DNA of 64,000 bases from Clostridium sp. 12(A). Its GTDB lineage: Bacteria; Bacillota; Clostridia; Lachnospirales; Lachnospiraceae. Below, piece by piece: positions 26,910-35,457 of this stretch. A model generated the notes under the pieces. The model saw nothing but the letters and a program-made list of their open reading frames with translations. It was not told the origin of the DNA and searched no databases. The stretch is taken from the NCBI GenBank assembly GCA_000526575.1, contig JAGI01000002.1, positions 1,922,001-1,986,000 of the forward strand, in the 5' to 3' direction. Numbering within the stretch: the stretch's first letter is position 1; the number at the start of each line of letters is the position of its first letter. Both the position numbers and the translations under genes were made by a program.

Positions 26910-27105
26910 TTATTTCCTACCTCTTTGCTATCCTTTTCGTTCAGAATCAATTATAACGGATAAACGCGAAATATGTCTAAATATTTATGGTATATTTCTT
27001 GACGTTTTTATTACGATTTCCAGGAAAGAGTTATTAAGATTTTTCACAGAGAGGAATTGCTCTTCATAAAATGAAACTAAGAATGTTCCAAAGGAAATCT
27101 TGTTC

Positions 27106-27597
27106 ATGACCCGTTATACTCCTGTTTATGGAACCATCAGTTCCATTACTCCATTAAAAACCTCGGCTCTGGACCATAGCTGTTCTATTCTGATCTCTGT
27201 TATGAGCCAAAGCCTCGGTCAGGTGAATTTTGTCGTTAATCCCAATACTTATGTCTTGGGCCAGCATACCTTTAAAGAAGGAGATCCCATCATTGCTATT
27301 TATGATACCAGCGCTCCTGTTCCCTTAATCTATCCGCCACAATTCACTGCAGTGATGCTTGCAAAAAATGAAGATGGATTTCAGGCTATGTTTGATTATT
27401 TTAACGAGGACCTGCTTAATACCGACGAGACTTTAAAGCTTAATATCTCCGATTCTACCAACGTGCTTCTGCCCAATGGGCAAACCTTTTTTTACAATCC
27501 GGGAGGCCACTACCTTCTTGTTCTTTACTTATTTACCACCCGCAGCATACCGGCTCAGACCACGCCACAGTCTGTCATAGTTTTTTGCTCGGAATAA
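27106..27597 (+). CDS. Conserved protein of unknown function
   Basis: About 163 residues starting MTRYTPVYGTISSITPL, with a hydrophobic, beta-rich pattern (SLGQVNFVVNPNTYVLG, then EGDPIIAIYDTSAPVP). No signal peptide, transmembrane helix or catalytic motif was recognised. Plus-strand single gene between two minus-strand units. An AAAGGA site lies 10 bases before the ATG, and a bidirectional terminator follows. The alternation of short strands and the binding-like EGD.I.AIYD stretch suggest a small beta-barrel, which is a guess. Confidence 0.7.
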   Translation: MTRYTPVYGTISSITPLKTSALDHSCSILISVMSQSLGQVNFVVNPNTYVLGQHTFKEGDPIIAIYDTSAPVPLIYPPQFTAVMLAKNEDGFQAMFDYFNEDLLNTDETLKLNISDSTNVLLPNGQTFFYNPGGHYLLVLYLFTTRSIPAQTTPQSVIVFCSE

Positions 27598-27605
27598 ACA
27601 TATGA

Positions 27606-27652
27606 AAAATACCTGGCTCTCATTCATACTTCTTTTAAGAGCCAGGTATTTT
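27606..27652. terminator. Bidirectional terminator between the unknown gene and niaR
   Basis: Perfect 15-bp arms AAAATACCTGGCTCT / AGAGCCAGGTATTTT. The T-run is five long on the minus strand and four on the plus strand, so it can serve both convergent genes. Confidence 0.85.
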
Positions 27653-27659
27653 ACGTGCC

Positions 27660-28184
27660 TTATTCTTCCACCAGAAAGCCTTTATTCTTTAATTCCTGTT
27701 GAATTCTGTCTAAATTCTTTATGGAATCCGCCGCCACCGTGTGGTAATGGCAGCCATTGGTAAGCGCCTTTAAAGGCTGGTCCTTCGATGTCTCCAGGGC
27801 TTCTACAAATTCCTCTGCATCCAACCGGTTATTAATGATTAAATCCACATGGATCTCACCGTAGACCTCATGCTCGATGGACACGTCAAGAAGCCTGCCG
27901 CCATAATCCACAATGGTCTGAAGCTCACTTAAGGTATCTTCTGTTCTGTGTGTGGACCGAAAGACTCTTACAAAGCTTTCCTCCTCTTTTCCTGACTGGC
28001 GGCGAAGTACATATCCTTTGTTCGTGGAAAGAATCTCCGTCTGCTCCGCCCGCATCAGGGCCACATCCTGAACAATGACCTGCCGGCTCACTCCCAGCCG
28101 TTTTGCAAGCTCTGTACCGGAAACGGGCATGTCCTCCTGGCTTAAGATTTGTATTATTTTTTGTCTGCGTTCCATTCCATCCAA
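27660..28184 (-). CDS. niaR: NiaR-type niacin-responsive repressor (HTH plus 3H domain)
   Basis: A 174-residue protein. An N-terminal HTH_11 winged helix (LAKRLGVSRQVIVQDVALMR) is followed by a 3H domain with its conserved histidines in RSTHRTED, YGEIHVDL and CHYHTV. NiaR (YrxA) binds nicotinic acid and represses niacin transport and NAD synthesis genes. It is the last gene of the operon with the ECF transporter and nucleoside phosphorylase, 6 bases after the ATPase gene. The start is uncertain: TTG at 28184 or ATG at 28175, both with weak ribosome sites. Confidence 0.88.
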   Translation of the reverse strand: MDGMERRQKIIQILSQEDMPVSGTELAKRLGVSRQVIVQDVALMRAEQTEILSTNKGYVLRRQSGKEEESFVRVFRSTHRTEDTLSELQTIVDYGGRLLDVSIEHEVYGEIHVDLIINNRLDAEEFVEALETSKDQPLKALTNGCHYHTVAADSIKNLDRIQQELKNKGFLVEE

Positions 28185-28190
28185 TTTTTA

Positions 28191-29903
28191 TTAATCCCTG
28201 CCTTTATCTTTGATATCGTCTGCTGTTAAAAATATCCCCTGGTATCCCAATGCCTCACACAGCCTTGTCATATGAGGCTGTTCAAGTCTTGCCGTACTTA
28301 AGCTGTCCTTATCATAGAAAACAGCTTCTTTTGGTCCGTCTGCCAGCACCTTTCCATGAGCCATGACAATGACCCGGTCAAAGTATTCTGCTACAAAGTC
28401 CATATCATGAAGAATCGCCAGGACAAATACTCCCTTGTCACTGAGCTTTTTTATGATTGAGCCCAAAAGCTTACGTCCTTTTATATCCTGAGCAATGGTT
28501 GGCTCATCTAAAATCAGCACCTTTGGCTCCATGGCAATGACAGAAGCAATGGCCACCATCTTACGTTCTGAAAGATCCAGATCATAAGGATTTTCCTGCT
28601 CCCATTTCGTCATATCAACCATGGAAAGGGCCTCTCTGGCCCTTTTTCCAGCTTCTTCCCGGCTCATGCCAATATGAAGAGGCCCTACCATTACCTCATC
28701 GATTACCTTGTTTTTAAAAATCTGATCATCAGGGTTCTGGAACACATAGCCCACCACTCCCGCCAGCTTTGCAACAGTTTTTTCCGAAATATCTTCTCCG
28801 TTTAAAAGGATCTGGCCGTCACCCGGCTTTAGCAATCCTTTCAAAAGTCTCACTAAGGTGGTTTTACCCGCACCATTTTGACCGATGATGGCTGTGGGCT
28901 GTTTTGATAATTTGAGAGACAGGCTATGGATCACCAGCTTTTGTGAGGTATAGCCAAACTCCAGATCCTGAATTTCAAAAAGCACTTCTTGTTCCTTTGA
29001 GACCTCTTCTTCCCATAAAGCCCCTTGTTTTTCTATTTCTCTGCCGGAAAGAGTTTTTGGAAAGCTGTCCTTTTTCTCCACGGTTTGTGATAAGGTAACC
29101 GGATACTCTTTTTGATCCCCTGATTCCCTGTAGATTTCAAGTTTCTTACACACCTTTGTATAGACCGGCGGTTCCACTCCATACTGTTCTAAATCCGCTC
29201 TGGAAAAAATACGTTCCGGTGTATCGTAGGCAATCTGTCTTCCCTGGTGTAAAAGAAGGATCTTATCACAGTATTCTGCCAGCTTTTCCATCTTGTGTTC
29301 TACCATCAGTATGGTGATGCCGGATTGTTTTAAGGCCTCTACCACCTGAAAGACCTCTTCGCTTCCCTGAGGGTCAAGCTGAGAGGTTGGTTCGTCAAGA
29401 ACAATGACTTCCGGCTCCATGGCCAGGATGCTTGCGATTGCCACTCTCTGGGTCTGACCTCCGGATAAGTCAAATGGGTTCCTGTTTTTATAGTCTAAAA
29501 TGTCCAGGCGGGAAAGATTATCCTCCACCCGTCTTATGATTTCCTCTCTGGGAATCCCCAGATTTTGAAGGCCAAAGGCAACCTCCTCAAACACCGTTTC
29601 CTTGGCTCCTGATAACTGGTTAAACGGATTTTGAAACACCAGCCCCACATGACGGCAAAGTTTAGCTACCGGTGTTTTAGCCGCCTCCATACCATGAATC
29701 ATGAGCGTTCCGCCATAGGCTCCCCGAAACATGGAGGGCACCAGTCCCACAAAAGCCTGACATAGAGTGCTCTTCCCTGCCTTATTTTCCCCGATGATTC
29801 CAATAAACTGCCCTTTTTCCACAGTAAAATCAATTCCGTCAAGAGCCAGCTTGTCCGTATGGGGATAGCGGTACTTTAACTGTTTCACCTCAATCAGAGC
29901 CAT
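28191..29903 (-). CDS. ECF transporter energy-coupling ATPase, two ATPase domains fused
   Basis: About 570 residues holding two ABC ATPases in tandem (EcfA plus EcfA-like). Domain 1 has Walker A GENKAGKST (38-46) and signature LSGGQTQR. Domain 2 has GQNGAGKTT and Walker B ILDEPT, but its signature reads LSERK instead of LSGGQ, so one ATP site of the pair may be inactive. It powers uptake with EcfT and the S component encoded upstream. The ATG at 29903 overlaps the ecfT end by 10 bases and has GGAGG 8 bases upstream. Confidence 0.9.
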   Translation of the reverse strand: MALIEVKQLKYRYPHTDKLALDGIDFTVEKGQFIGIIGENKAGKSTLCQAFVGLVPSMFRGAYGGTLMIHGMEAAKTPVAKLCRHVGLVFQNPFNQLSGAKETVFEEVAFGLQNLGIPREEIIRRVEDNLSRLDILDYKNRNPFDLSGGQTQRVAIASILAMEPEVIVLDEPTSQLDPQGSEEVFQVVEALKQSGITILMVEHKMEKLAEYCDKILLLHQGRQIAYDTPERIFSRADLEQYGVEPPVYTKVCKKLEIYRESGDQKEYPVTLSQTVEKKDSFPKTLSGREIEKQGALWEEEVSKEQEVLFEIQDLEFGYTSQKLVIHSLSLKLSKQPTAIIGQNGAGKTTLVRLLKGLLKPGDGQILLNGEDISEKTVAKLAGVVGYVFQNPDDQIFKNKVIDEVMVGPLHIGMSREEAGKRAREALSMVDMTKWEQENPYDLDLSERKMVAIASVIAMEPKVLILDEPTIAQDIKGRKLLGSIIKKLSDKGVFVLAILHDMDFVAEYFDRVIVMAHGKVLADGPKEAVFYDKDSLSTARLEQPHMTRLCEALGYQGIFLTADDIKDKGRD

Positions 29904-30667
29904 ACACGTATCCTCCATATGAGAGCTGCAAAGAGAAGAACCGCCATCATGGCTATAAATCTCTTATCTTCTCCCCGTAATTTACGATCCTGTAAAAAGG
30001 TCTTTTTCTCTTTGGAATCAAATCCACGGACTTCTAAGGCAATGGCCCTTTCTCTGGTATTGATTAATGAACTGTTTACCACTGGAGAGATGAGGGGAAG
30101 AAATGCCCTGGCTCTTACCAGTATATTGCCTTCTGTCTCCATGCCCCTGCTTCTTTGAGCATCCAGTATGGTATTCATGGTTCCCATCATCTGAGGGATA
30201 ATCTGAAACACAGAACAGATCATATACCCGAATCTGGGAGAAAATCCAGCCTGTTCTAAATCATCCACAAGGACTGCTGGTCTGGTCGTCAGCACAAGAA
30301 CCGCAAAGGCAAGGAGCATATTTAAGATATTAAGCCCTATCTTAAGTGCATCTAAAAGCCCTTCCCTGTAAAAGACGAGAGGTCCCAGAGTAAAAAGAAT
30401 CTGTTCATTTTTCTGATTAAAGAGTCCGTGAATCAAAAACACCGTAAGAATAATGGTAAATGAAAACGCGATGAGAGGGAGGATTCTTCTTCCGATTTTT
30501 CCTGCTGCAATCAGACAAAAGCTTAATCCCAGGCTAAGGACATATAAACGGAAACCGCCTCCGATGAGAGGAATGGCAATGGCTGCTGCAATGTAAAATA
30601 ACTTGGAAAAGGAATGGAGTCTGGTTAAAAAGGTATCCTGATCCACATAAAGACTGATGCTTTTCAT
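29894..30667 (-). CDS. ecfT: ECF transporter transmembrane coupling protein EcfT
   Basis: A 257-residue membrane protein with about five hydrophobic segments and the EcfT cytoplasmic coupling helices. The Ala-Arg-Gly type motif appears as AQRSRGME, and a second coupling segment reads ALEVRGF. It links the ATPase to the S component. It lies 18 bases downstream of the S-component gene. Confidence 0.9.
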   Translation of the reverse strand: MKSISLYVDQDTFLTRLHSFSKLFYIAAAIAIPLIGGGFRLYVLSLGLSFCLIAAGKIGRRILPLIAFSFTIILTVFLIHGLFNQKNEQILFTLGPLVFYREGLLDALKIGLNILNMLLAFAVLVLTTRPAVLVDDLEQAGFSPRFGYMICSVFQIIPQMMGTMNTILDAQRSRGMETEGNILVRARAFLPLISPVVNSSLINTRERAIALEVRGFDSKEKKTFLQDRKLRGEDKRFIAMMAVLLFAALIWRIRVWL

Positions 30668-30685
30668 AATTAACCGCCTTTTTCT

Positions 30686-31294
30686 CTAATCCAGGCTTAC
30701 AACTTCATCATCAATGTCATACAGTGAGGTAAGTTTCCTGGGAAGTCCTTTCACAATGGCAAACACGATCAAAAGAGTAATAAACTTGTCTGGAACATCT
30801 ACCACCACTTCATCTAAAAATGAGCCTAAGAAAACAGGAAGCCCAGAAGCCTGTGACCATGCAAACACTGCATCTCCCCAGATATTTCCGGTGGTTCCTC
30901 CCCAGAAGATAATGTTTAAAGGGGTGGAAATAACAACGGCTGTCAAGCCTGTGACGCAGGCTGTGAATAAGGCACCCCCCAATGATTTCATATGGCCCAG
31001 TCTTGCCATGATTCCTGCTGCCGCGCCGATCCCAAGACTTGTTAAGGCATATACAAGAGTAATGGAATCCCCGGTGGTAAAACCAAAGATCAGATTGTTG
31101 GCAGCTCCGCAGATCCCCCCGATTACAGGCCCTCCAAGAATTCCGCCAATGCAGGTTCCAATGGAATCCAGCCAAAGTGGCAGCTTTAAAACAGAAGCAA
31201 ATAATTTTCCCAGATAATTGATACCAATACAGGCTGGAATCAGCACAAAGCAGGCTGCATTCCATTTCGTTTTAAATAACTGTTTCATTTTCAT
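30686..31294 (-). CDS. ECF transporter substrate-binding (S) component, substrate unknown
   Basis: A 202-residue membrane protein of about six helices, with a glycine-rich core (SIGTCIGGILGGPVIGGICG, then NNLIFGFTTG). It fits the ECF S-component architecture but not clearly any vitamin class I know. Its start overlaps the nucleoside phosphorylase gene by 4 bases, and niaR ends the operon. A nucleoside of the niacin branch, such as nicotinamide riboside, is the best contextual guess. Direct evidence for the ligand is lacking. Confidence 0.82.
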   Translation of the reverse strand: MKMKQLFKTKWNAACFVLIPACIGINYLGKLFASVLKLPLWLDSIGTCIGGILGGPVIGGICGAANNLIFGFTTGDSITLVYALTSLGIGAAAGIMARLGHMKSLGGALFTACVTGLTAVVISTPLNIIFWGGTTGNIWGDAVFAWSQASGLPVFLGSFLDEVVVDVPDKFITLLIVFAIVKGLPRKLTSLYDIDDEVVSLD

Positions 31295-32046
31295 ATTCTC
31301 CCTTCCTGGTTCTGACTGATCCGAACAAATGCTTGAAGTGCCGTAAGAATCTCTGCTTGTTCTCCCCTCATCATAGCTGATTCACCGCCGGTATAAAGGT
31401 TTATGTTCTCTTCTAAGGATTCCTCATACTGGACTACGGTATTCAGGATGGAAGCAGTTTTTACTCCCCGTAAGCCTCCTGTCACAAACAGCGCCGCAGT
31501 TTCCATATCAGAGCCAAGGACACCCTTTTTTGACCAGTACTCACATATTTCCTTTTCTTCGTCAATATAAAAGCTGTCATGACTTCTTATGATCCCTGCA
31601 TGACAGGGAACTCCCGATTCTCTGGCGCTTTCCATTAAGGCCATAAAAAGCTGGGGGTCAGGGACTGCCGGGTAAGCGGAATCTACATAGGATGAGGAGG
31701 CCCCGTCGTTACGAACGGCACCACTTGCTATGATTAAATCTCCCAGAGAAATGCCTTTTTTAAGAGCACCACAGCTTCCAATCCGTATCATGGCCCTGAC
31801 TCCGATGCGGTGAAGCTCTTCTACCGCTATGGCCGCCGAAGCGCCACCGATTCCAGTGGATACAGCCATCAACTCAACTCCCCGAAAGCTTCCCTTTAAG
31901 CTTCGAAATTCCCGGTTAAACGCCAGCTCCCTTACATCCTCCAAATAGGGGGCAATCCGGTCAAGCCGTTTTGGGTCTCCGGGTAAAAGGGCAAAGGGGG
32001 CTGCCTGTTCCTTGGAAAGCTTTAAATGCGGCATAATTTCTGACAT
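31291..32046 (-). CDS. Nucleoside phosphorylase (uridine phosphorylase-like, PNP_UDP_1 family)
   Basis: About 251 residues. It has a phosphate-binding GDPKRLDRI, GIGGASAAIAVEEL, IRIGSCGALKKG and the ribose-binding SDMETAALF. Overall it resembles uridine phosphorylase, which splits nucleosides with phosphate into base and ribose-1-phosphate. By memory alignment, the pyrimidine-recognising Gln-x-Arg of E. coli Udp (FYPGQERYD) is FYIDEEKEI here, so uracil specificity is doubtful. First gene of the ECF-NiaR operon. The ATG at 32046 follows AAAGGAG; a longer frame runs back into the hairpin and is not credible. Confidence 0.87.
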   Translation of the reverse strand: MSEIMPHLKLSKEQAAPFALLPGDPKRLDRIAPYLEDVRELAFNREFRSLKGSFRGVELMAVSTGIGGASAAIAVEELHRIGVRAMIRIGSCGALKKGISLGDLIIASGAVRNDGASSSYVDSAYPAVPDPQLFMALMESARESGVPCHAGIIRSHDSFYIDEEKEICEYWSKKGVLGSDMETAALFVTGGLRGVKTASILNTVVQYEESLEENINLYTGGESAMMRGEQAEILTALQAFVRISQNQEGRI

Positions 32047-32080
32047 CAATGTCTTCTCCTTTCTGCCATTTAATGTCATC

Positions 32081-32109
32081 AATGTAACACAAAGGGATTG
32101 TCTTGTCAA
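32081..32109 (-). promoter_or_regulatory. Sigma-A promoter of the phosphorylase-ECF-niaR operon
   Basis: Minus strand TTGACA (32109-32104), 17 bases, TACATT (32086-32081). The -35 and most of the spacer lie in the second arm of the 18-bp inverted repeat at 32091-32139, a plausible NiaR control site. Confidence 0.75.
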
Positions 32110-32139
32110 TCTGTTGCCAGGTGACAAGACAATCCCTTT
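32091..32139. promoter_or_regulatory. 18-bp inverted repeat: possible terminator and operator combined
   Basis: Perfect arms AAAGGGATTGTCTTGTCA / TGACAAGACAATCCCTTT around a 13-base loop, placed between the second L,D-transpeptidase and the phosphorylase gene. It can stop transpeptidase transcripts, but a clear T-run follows only on the plus strand. It also carries the -35 of the next operon, with repeated TGTC/GACA half-sites that could bind NiaR. Confidence 0.6.
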
Positions 32140-32146
32140 CTTTTTC

Positions 32147-33556
32147 TTAATAAAAGCAGATAACCGGTATTCCGGAATAAACAAGGCTGTAAAGGTCTTT
32201 CGCCTTTTTGGGAGGCAGATTGACACAGCCATGACTTCCGCTGTTTTTATAAATAGCTCCGCCGAACTTACTTCTCCAGTTGGCATCGTGAAAACCGATT
32301 CCACCGTTAAATGGCATCCAGTAATCTACATGACTCTCATATTCATAGGTCCCGTCCGCCTTTTTATCTCCACGAAGAATCCGGTCCGTCTGCTTATAAG
32401 ATAAGGTATAGATTCCTTCGGGTGTGGTATAATTCTTTGATACATTTCCAGTGACACAGGGAGCGTCCCAGACTAGGGCTCCATCCTTGTACATGTAAAC
32501 ATGCTGGGCAGACATATCCGCTTCTACATAGGTTCCACCCCAGTCATTGTTCCGGTCTGCAGCAGCTTTTAAGTACTTGGGTTCCTTCGTAATACTTTGT
32601 CCGCCGCGAATGGCAGCGATCAGCTCCCCAACCTCAGCCGGCTGGTTGATCTGCCAGCCATAAGCACCGGATAAGCTTAAATCCCTTCCGCTTGTGGTAC
32701 GGAAATTTCTTCCCCTGCCGGCAGTGTCGTACTTGTCTCCCAGGGTCTTTACGTAGGCGGCAGCCTTTTCCTGATTCACCTGAATGGAGCCATCTGCCCC
32801 AGCGGTAATCCAGGAGCTCAGCTCCTCTCCTAACAGAACCTCGGTTCTGTTTCCAAAAGTATATGTAATCTGCATCTCCCTGACCTTATTAAGTGCCTCG
32901 CACTGTGCCTTTAAGCCAGGGTCATCCTTTGTAACGGTAACCGCGTCATAGCAGCCGGAATCTTCTAAGCTGATTTCCCGAAGTTCCTGGTTCAGCCCGC
33001 CTTTTACTACTTCCTCCAGCTTTCCCATGTTCACGCTGTTTCCCTGCACCTCCGGGAGAATGGTGAATGGCTCCCCCTGTTGAAAGGCGGATATCCTTGC
33101 ATTTACCGTAGTTACGACTCCCTGTCCGCTTACAAAAGAAAGGCCATTCAGCTTTTCCTTTAGTTTTCCTTCATCAAAGGCCACCGTGCTTTTTAAGCTG
33201 CGGCTGTTGTCCTCGGCAGGTCCTGCTACGCGGCCTGAGGCGTTCTGCTCATCCAGGATGCTCTTTAATCCATCGGTAATCACCACCTGATATCCAATGT
33301 CAGAGCCCTTGATGACCTCCGCCTTTCCGTCTTTTGTCTTAATCGTTAAGTTATATTCTCTTCCATAAAAGCCTTCTATCTGTACTTTTGCTTCCTCCAC
33401 TGTCATACCGCCCACAAAGACTCCGTTGATCTTTGTTCCAGGCACAAACTTTAAGGAGGCATCTGCCAGTGCATTCCCCTGTCCTGCCAGAATAAATACC
33501 CCTGTCAGAACCAGGACTTTAGCCATTGTAAGTACATGATTTCTTTTCCTGTCCAT
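32147..33556 (-). CDS. L,D-transpeptidase (YkuD domain) with PG-binding domain
   Basis: About 469 residues, secreted or anchored by an N-terminal hydrophobic segment (about 8-30). A peptidoglycan-binding-like region is followed by a C-terminal YkuD domain with GSHGCVNLPP and Cys444, 25 residues before the end. It shares domain order and many motifs with the protein at 25188-26909 (for example YVEADMSAQHVYMYKDG against YVEINLTAQHIYYYKDG), so the two are paralogues. The ATG at 33556 (MDRKRN) is preferred, with AAAGGA upstream; an ATG at 33598 is also in frame. Confidence 0.88.
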   Translation of the reverse strand: MDRKRNHVLTMAKVLVLTGVFILAGQGNALADASLKFVPGTKINGVFVGGMTVEEAKVQIEGFYGREYNLTIKTKDGKAEVIKGSDIGYQVVITDGLKSILDEQNASGRVAGPAEDNSRSLKSTVAFDEGKLKEKLNGLSFVSGQGVVTTVNARISAFQQGEPFTILPEVQGNSVNMGKLEEVVKGGLNQELREISLEDSGCYDAVTVTKDDPGLKAQCEALNKVREMQITYTFGNRTEVLLGEELSSWITAGADGSIQVNQEKAAAYVKTLGDKYDTAGRGRNFRTTSGRDLSLSGAYGWQINQPAEVGELIAAIRGGQSITKEPKYLKAAADRNNDWGGTYVEADMSAQHVYMYKDGALVWDAPCVTGNVSKNYTTPEGIYTLSYKQTDRILRGDKKADGTYEYESHVDYWMPFNGGIGFHDANWRSKFGGAIYKNSGSHGCVNLPPKKAKDLYSLVYSGIPVICFY

Positions 33557-33644
33557 TTCCTCAAATCCTTTGCTGTATTTTATGGAAATCATTTCCATAC
33601 CTGTCTAGGGTAACACGATTTTAAGGGAATAACAAGCGTCAAAT

Positions 33645-34397
33645 TTACCTAATTTTTCCATCTAGTAAATGCTTTGTGATCTCTCTTTTGTATTCCAGGA
33701 ATTCTTCAGACAAGTGAAACTCTACGCTTCTGGGCTTTGGCTCTTTGATCAGAATCTCTCTGGTTATCTTTCCGGGAGACCCGGTCAAAAGGCAGATACG
33801 ATCCGATAAAAGAATGGCTTCGTCAATATCGTGGGTGATAAAAAGAGTGGATAGCTTAATCTCCTCCATCACCTTTAAGTACCATTCATGCATGGCGTGC
33901 TTGGTAAGCATATCAAGGGCTGAGAATGGTTCATCCAAAAGGGCAATGGGCCTTTTAAATAAATATGTCCTTAAAAGAGCTGCTCTTTGCCGCATACCGC
34001 CGGAGAGCTGGGAGGGATATTTTTTTTCGGTTCCTTCTAAGCCAAACAGCTCAAAGTATCCGGCTGCTTTTTCTCTGGCCTCCTTTTTTCTCATTCCGGA
34101 AAGCAATAGGGGAAGAGCCACGTTATCAACCACCGTTCGATATGGAAGGAGCAGGTCCTTTTGAAGCATGTAGCTGACGTTACCTGGTTTCCCTGTAACC
34201 TCTCTTTCATCAATAAAAACGTGGCCCTCCTCCGGCAGGCTGAGTCCTGCGAGAATCTGAAACAGGGTGGTTTTTCCTCCTCCGCTTGCTCCAAGAAGGG
34301 AAACCAGCTCCCCTTCCTTAAGTTCCAGAGATACACCTTCTAAAATCGTTCTTCCTTCAAAAGACTTTTTTATGCCTTCCGCCTTTAAATGTACCAT
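33645..34397 (-). CDS. ABC transporter ATPase for thiamine precursor (ThiZ-like)
   Basis: A 250-residue ATPase of the nitrate/taurine/thiamine-precursor class. It has Walker A GASGGGKTT, signature LSGGMRQR and Walker B IALLDEPFSALD. Last gene of the riboswitch-controlled operon, 15 bases after the binding-protein gene, with GGAGG before the ATG. It drives uptake together with the permease and lipoprotein encoded upstream. Confidence 0.9.
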   Translation of the reverse strand: MVHLKAEGIKKSFEGRTILEGVSLELKEGELVSLLGASGGGKTTLFQILAGLSLPEEGHVFIDEREVTGKPGNVSYMLQKDLLLPYRTVVDNVALPLLLSGMRKKEAREKAAGYFELFGLEGTEKKYPSQLSGGMRQRAALLRTYLFKRPIALLDEPFSALDMLTKHAMHEWYLKVMEEIKLSTLFITHDIDEAILLSDRICLLTGSPGKITREILIKEPKPRSVEFHLSEEFLEYKREITKHLLDGKIR

Positions 34398-34412
34398 ATA
34401 AGCCTCCTGATT

Positions 34413-35435
34413 TTACTGTGGCAGGTAGTCGTTGGAAAAGCCAGTGTTTTCCGGTATTGCAGGATTAGAAAGTCCATTGTCGTTAAGCCAGTTGTAAAAT
34501 CCGTTCCAACGCTTGGGGTCCATATATCCCCATACATCCACTCCAGCCTGATATTTATCAGCAAGGTATTTCTGGCTTGCCAGGACAAGGCCTTTATCAA
34601 GCTCTGGAGCTGCCTTACATAATATTTCTGCTGCTTCCTCCGGGTTCTTTGCTGCGTCTTCATACCCTTTGCTAACGGCACCAAGAAACGCTCTTGCCGT
34701 TTCCGGATCATTCTTTAAGAAATCATTACCGGCTATCATAACAGGTGTATAATAATCAAACACCGGATTTAAATCTGCAAATTGAAAATAATCGGTATCC
34801 AGTTTTTCTTCTTCCATCTTAACGCCTGCCCAGCCATAGAAAATCCAGATGGCATCCACTGACTTTGTTTTTAAAGCAGAAACTTCATCGGTCACTGTAC
34901 TTGGAATCATCTCTATTTTGGAGAAATCTCCGCCATCCGCTTCCACCACATCTTTTATCATGGCTTTTTCCACTGGATTATCCCAGGTAGCATATTTTTT
35001 CCCTTCCAGTCCTTTGGGAGTATCCATGCCTTCCCCTTTTCTGGAGATAATTCCAGAAGTATTATGCTGAATCACAGCTGCCACAGCTGTAATCGGTAAG
35101 GCATTATCCCCAACCAGTGCCGGGGCCATGGTATCCTGAAATGCCATGCCAAATTCCGCTTTTCCTGAGGCGACTAAAACGGCTGCCCCATCTTCCGGTG
35201 GCTGTACAATATCAACAGAAAGTCCGGCATCTTTAAAATATCCTTTTTCCTGTGCAATATAAAGGCCTGTATGATTGGTGTTAGGCGTCCAATCAAGAAC
35301 AAATGTTACTTTCTTTAAATTCTCTGCTTCTGTATTACCTGTCTGCGTTTCCTGCTTCTTACAGGCACTTAAGGATGCAGTAAGTGCCGCTGCAAGTAAA
35401 ACTGCTGTCCCTGCTTTTCTTATGATTTTTTTCAT
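34413..35435 (-). CDS. ABC transporter substrate-binding lipoprotein, NMT1/THI5-like (ThiY-like)
   Basis: About 340 residues with a lipoprotein signal (AALTASLSAC, lipidated Cys near residue 24). The NMT1/THI5-like fold has the family signature VLDWTPNTNHTGLYIAQEKG and then GMAFQDTMAP. Relatives bind the thiamine pyrimidine precursors HMP or formylaminopyrimidine. The ATG at 35435 sits 4 bases after GGAGGAAA. An in-frame extension would overlap the permease gene and is unlikely. Confidence 0.9.
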   Translation of the reverse strand: MKKIIRKAGTAVLLAAALTASLSACKKQETQTGNTEAENLKKVTFVLDWTPNTNHTGLYIAQEKGYFKDAGLSVDIVQPPEDGAAVLVASGKAEFGMAFQDTMAPALVGDNALPITAVAAVIQHNTSGIISRKGEGMDTPKGLEGKKYATWDNPVEKAMIKDVVEADGGDFSKIEMIPSTVTDEVSALKTKSVDAIWIFYGWAGVKMEEEKLDTDYFQFADLNPVFDYYTPVMIAGNDFLKNDPETARAFLGAVSKGYEDAAKNPEEAAEILCKAAPELDKGLVLASQKYLADKYQAGVDVWGYMDPKRWNGFYNWLNDNGLSNPAIPENTGFSNDYLPQ

Positions 35436-35457
35436 TGTTTCCTCCAAATTAATTCTG

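Noticed and set aside
32047-32304. N-terminal extension of the nucleoside phosphorylase
   Set aside because: The extension runs back through the hairpin and the end of the neighbouring transpeptidase gene, and has no homology to phosphorylases; the ATG at 32046 has a good ribosome site.
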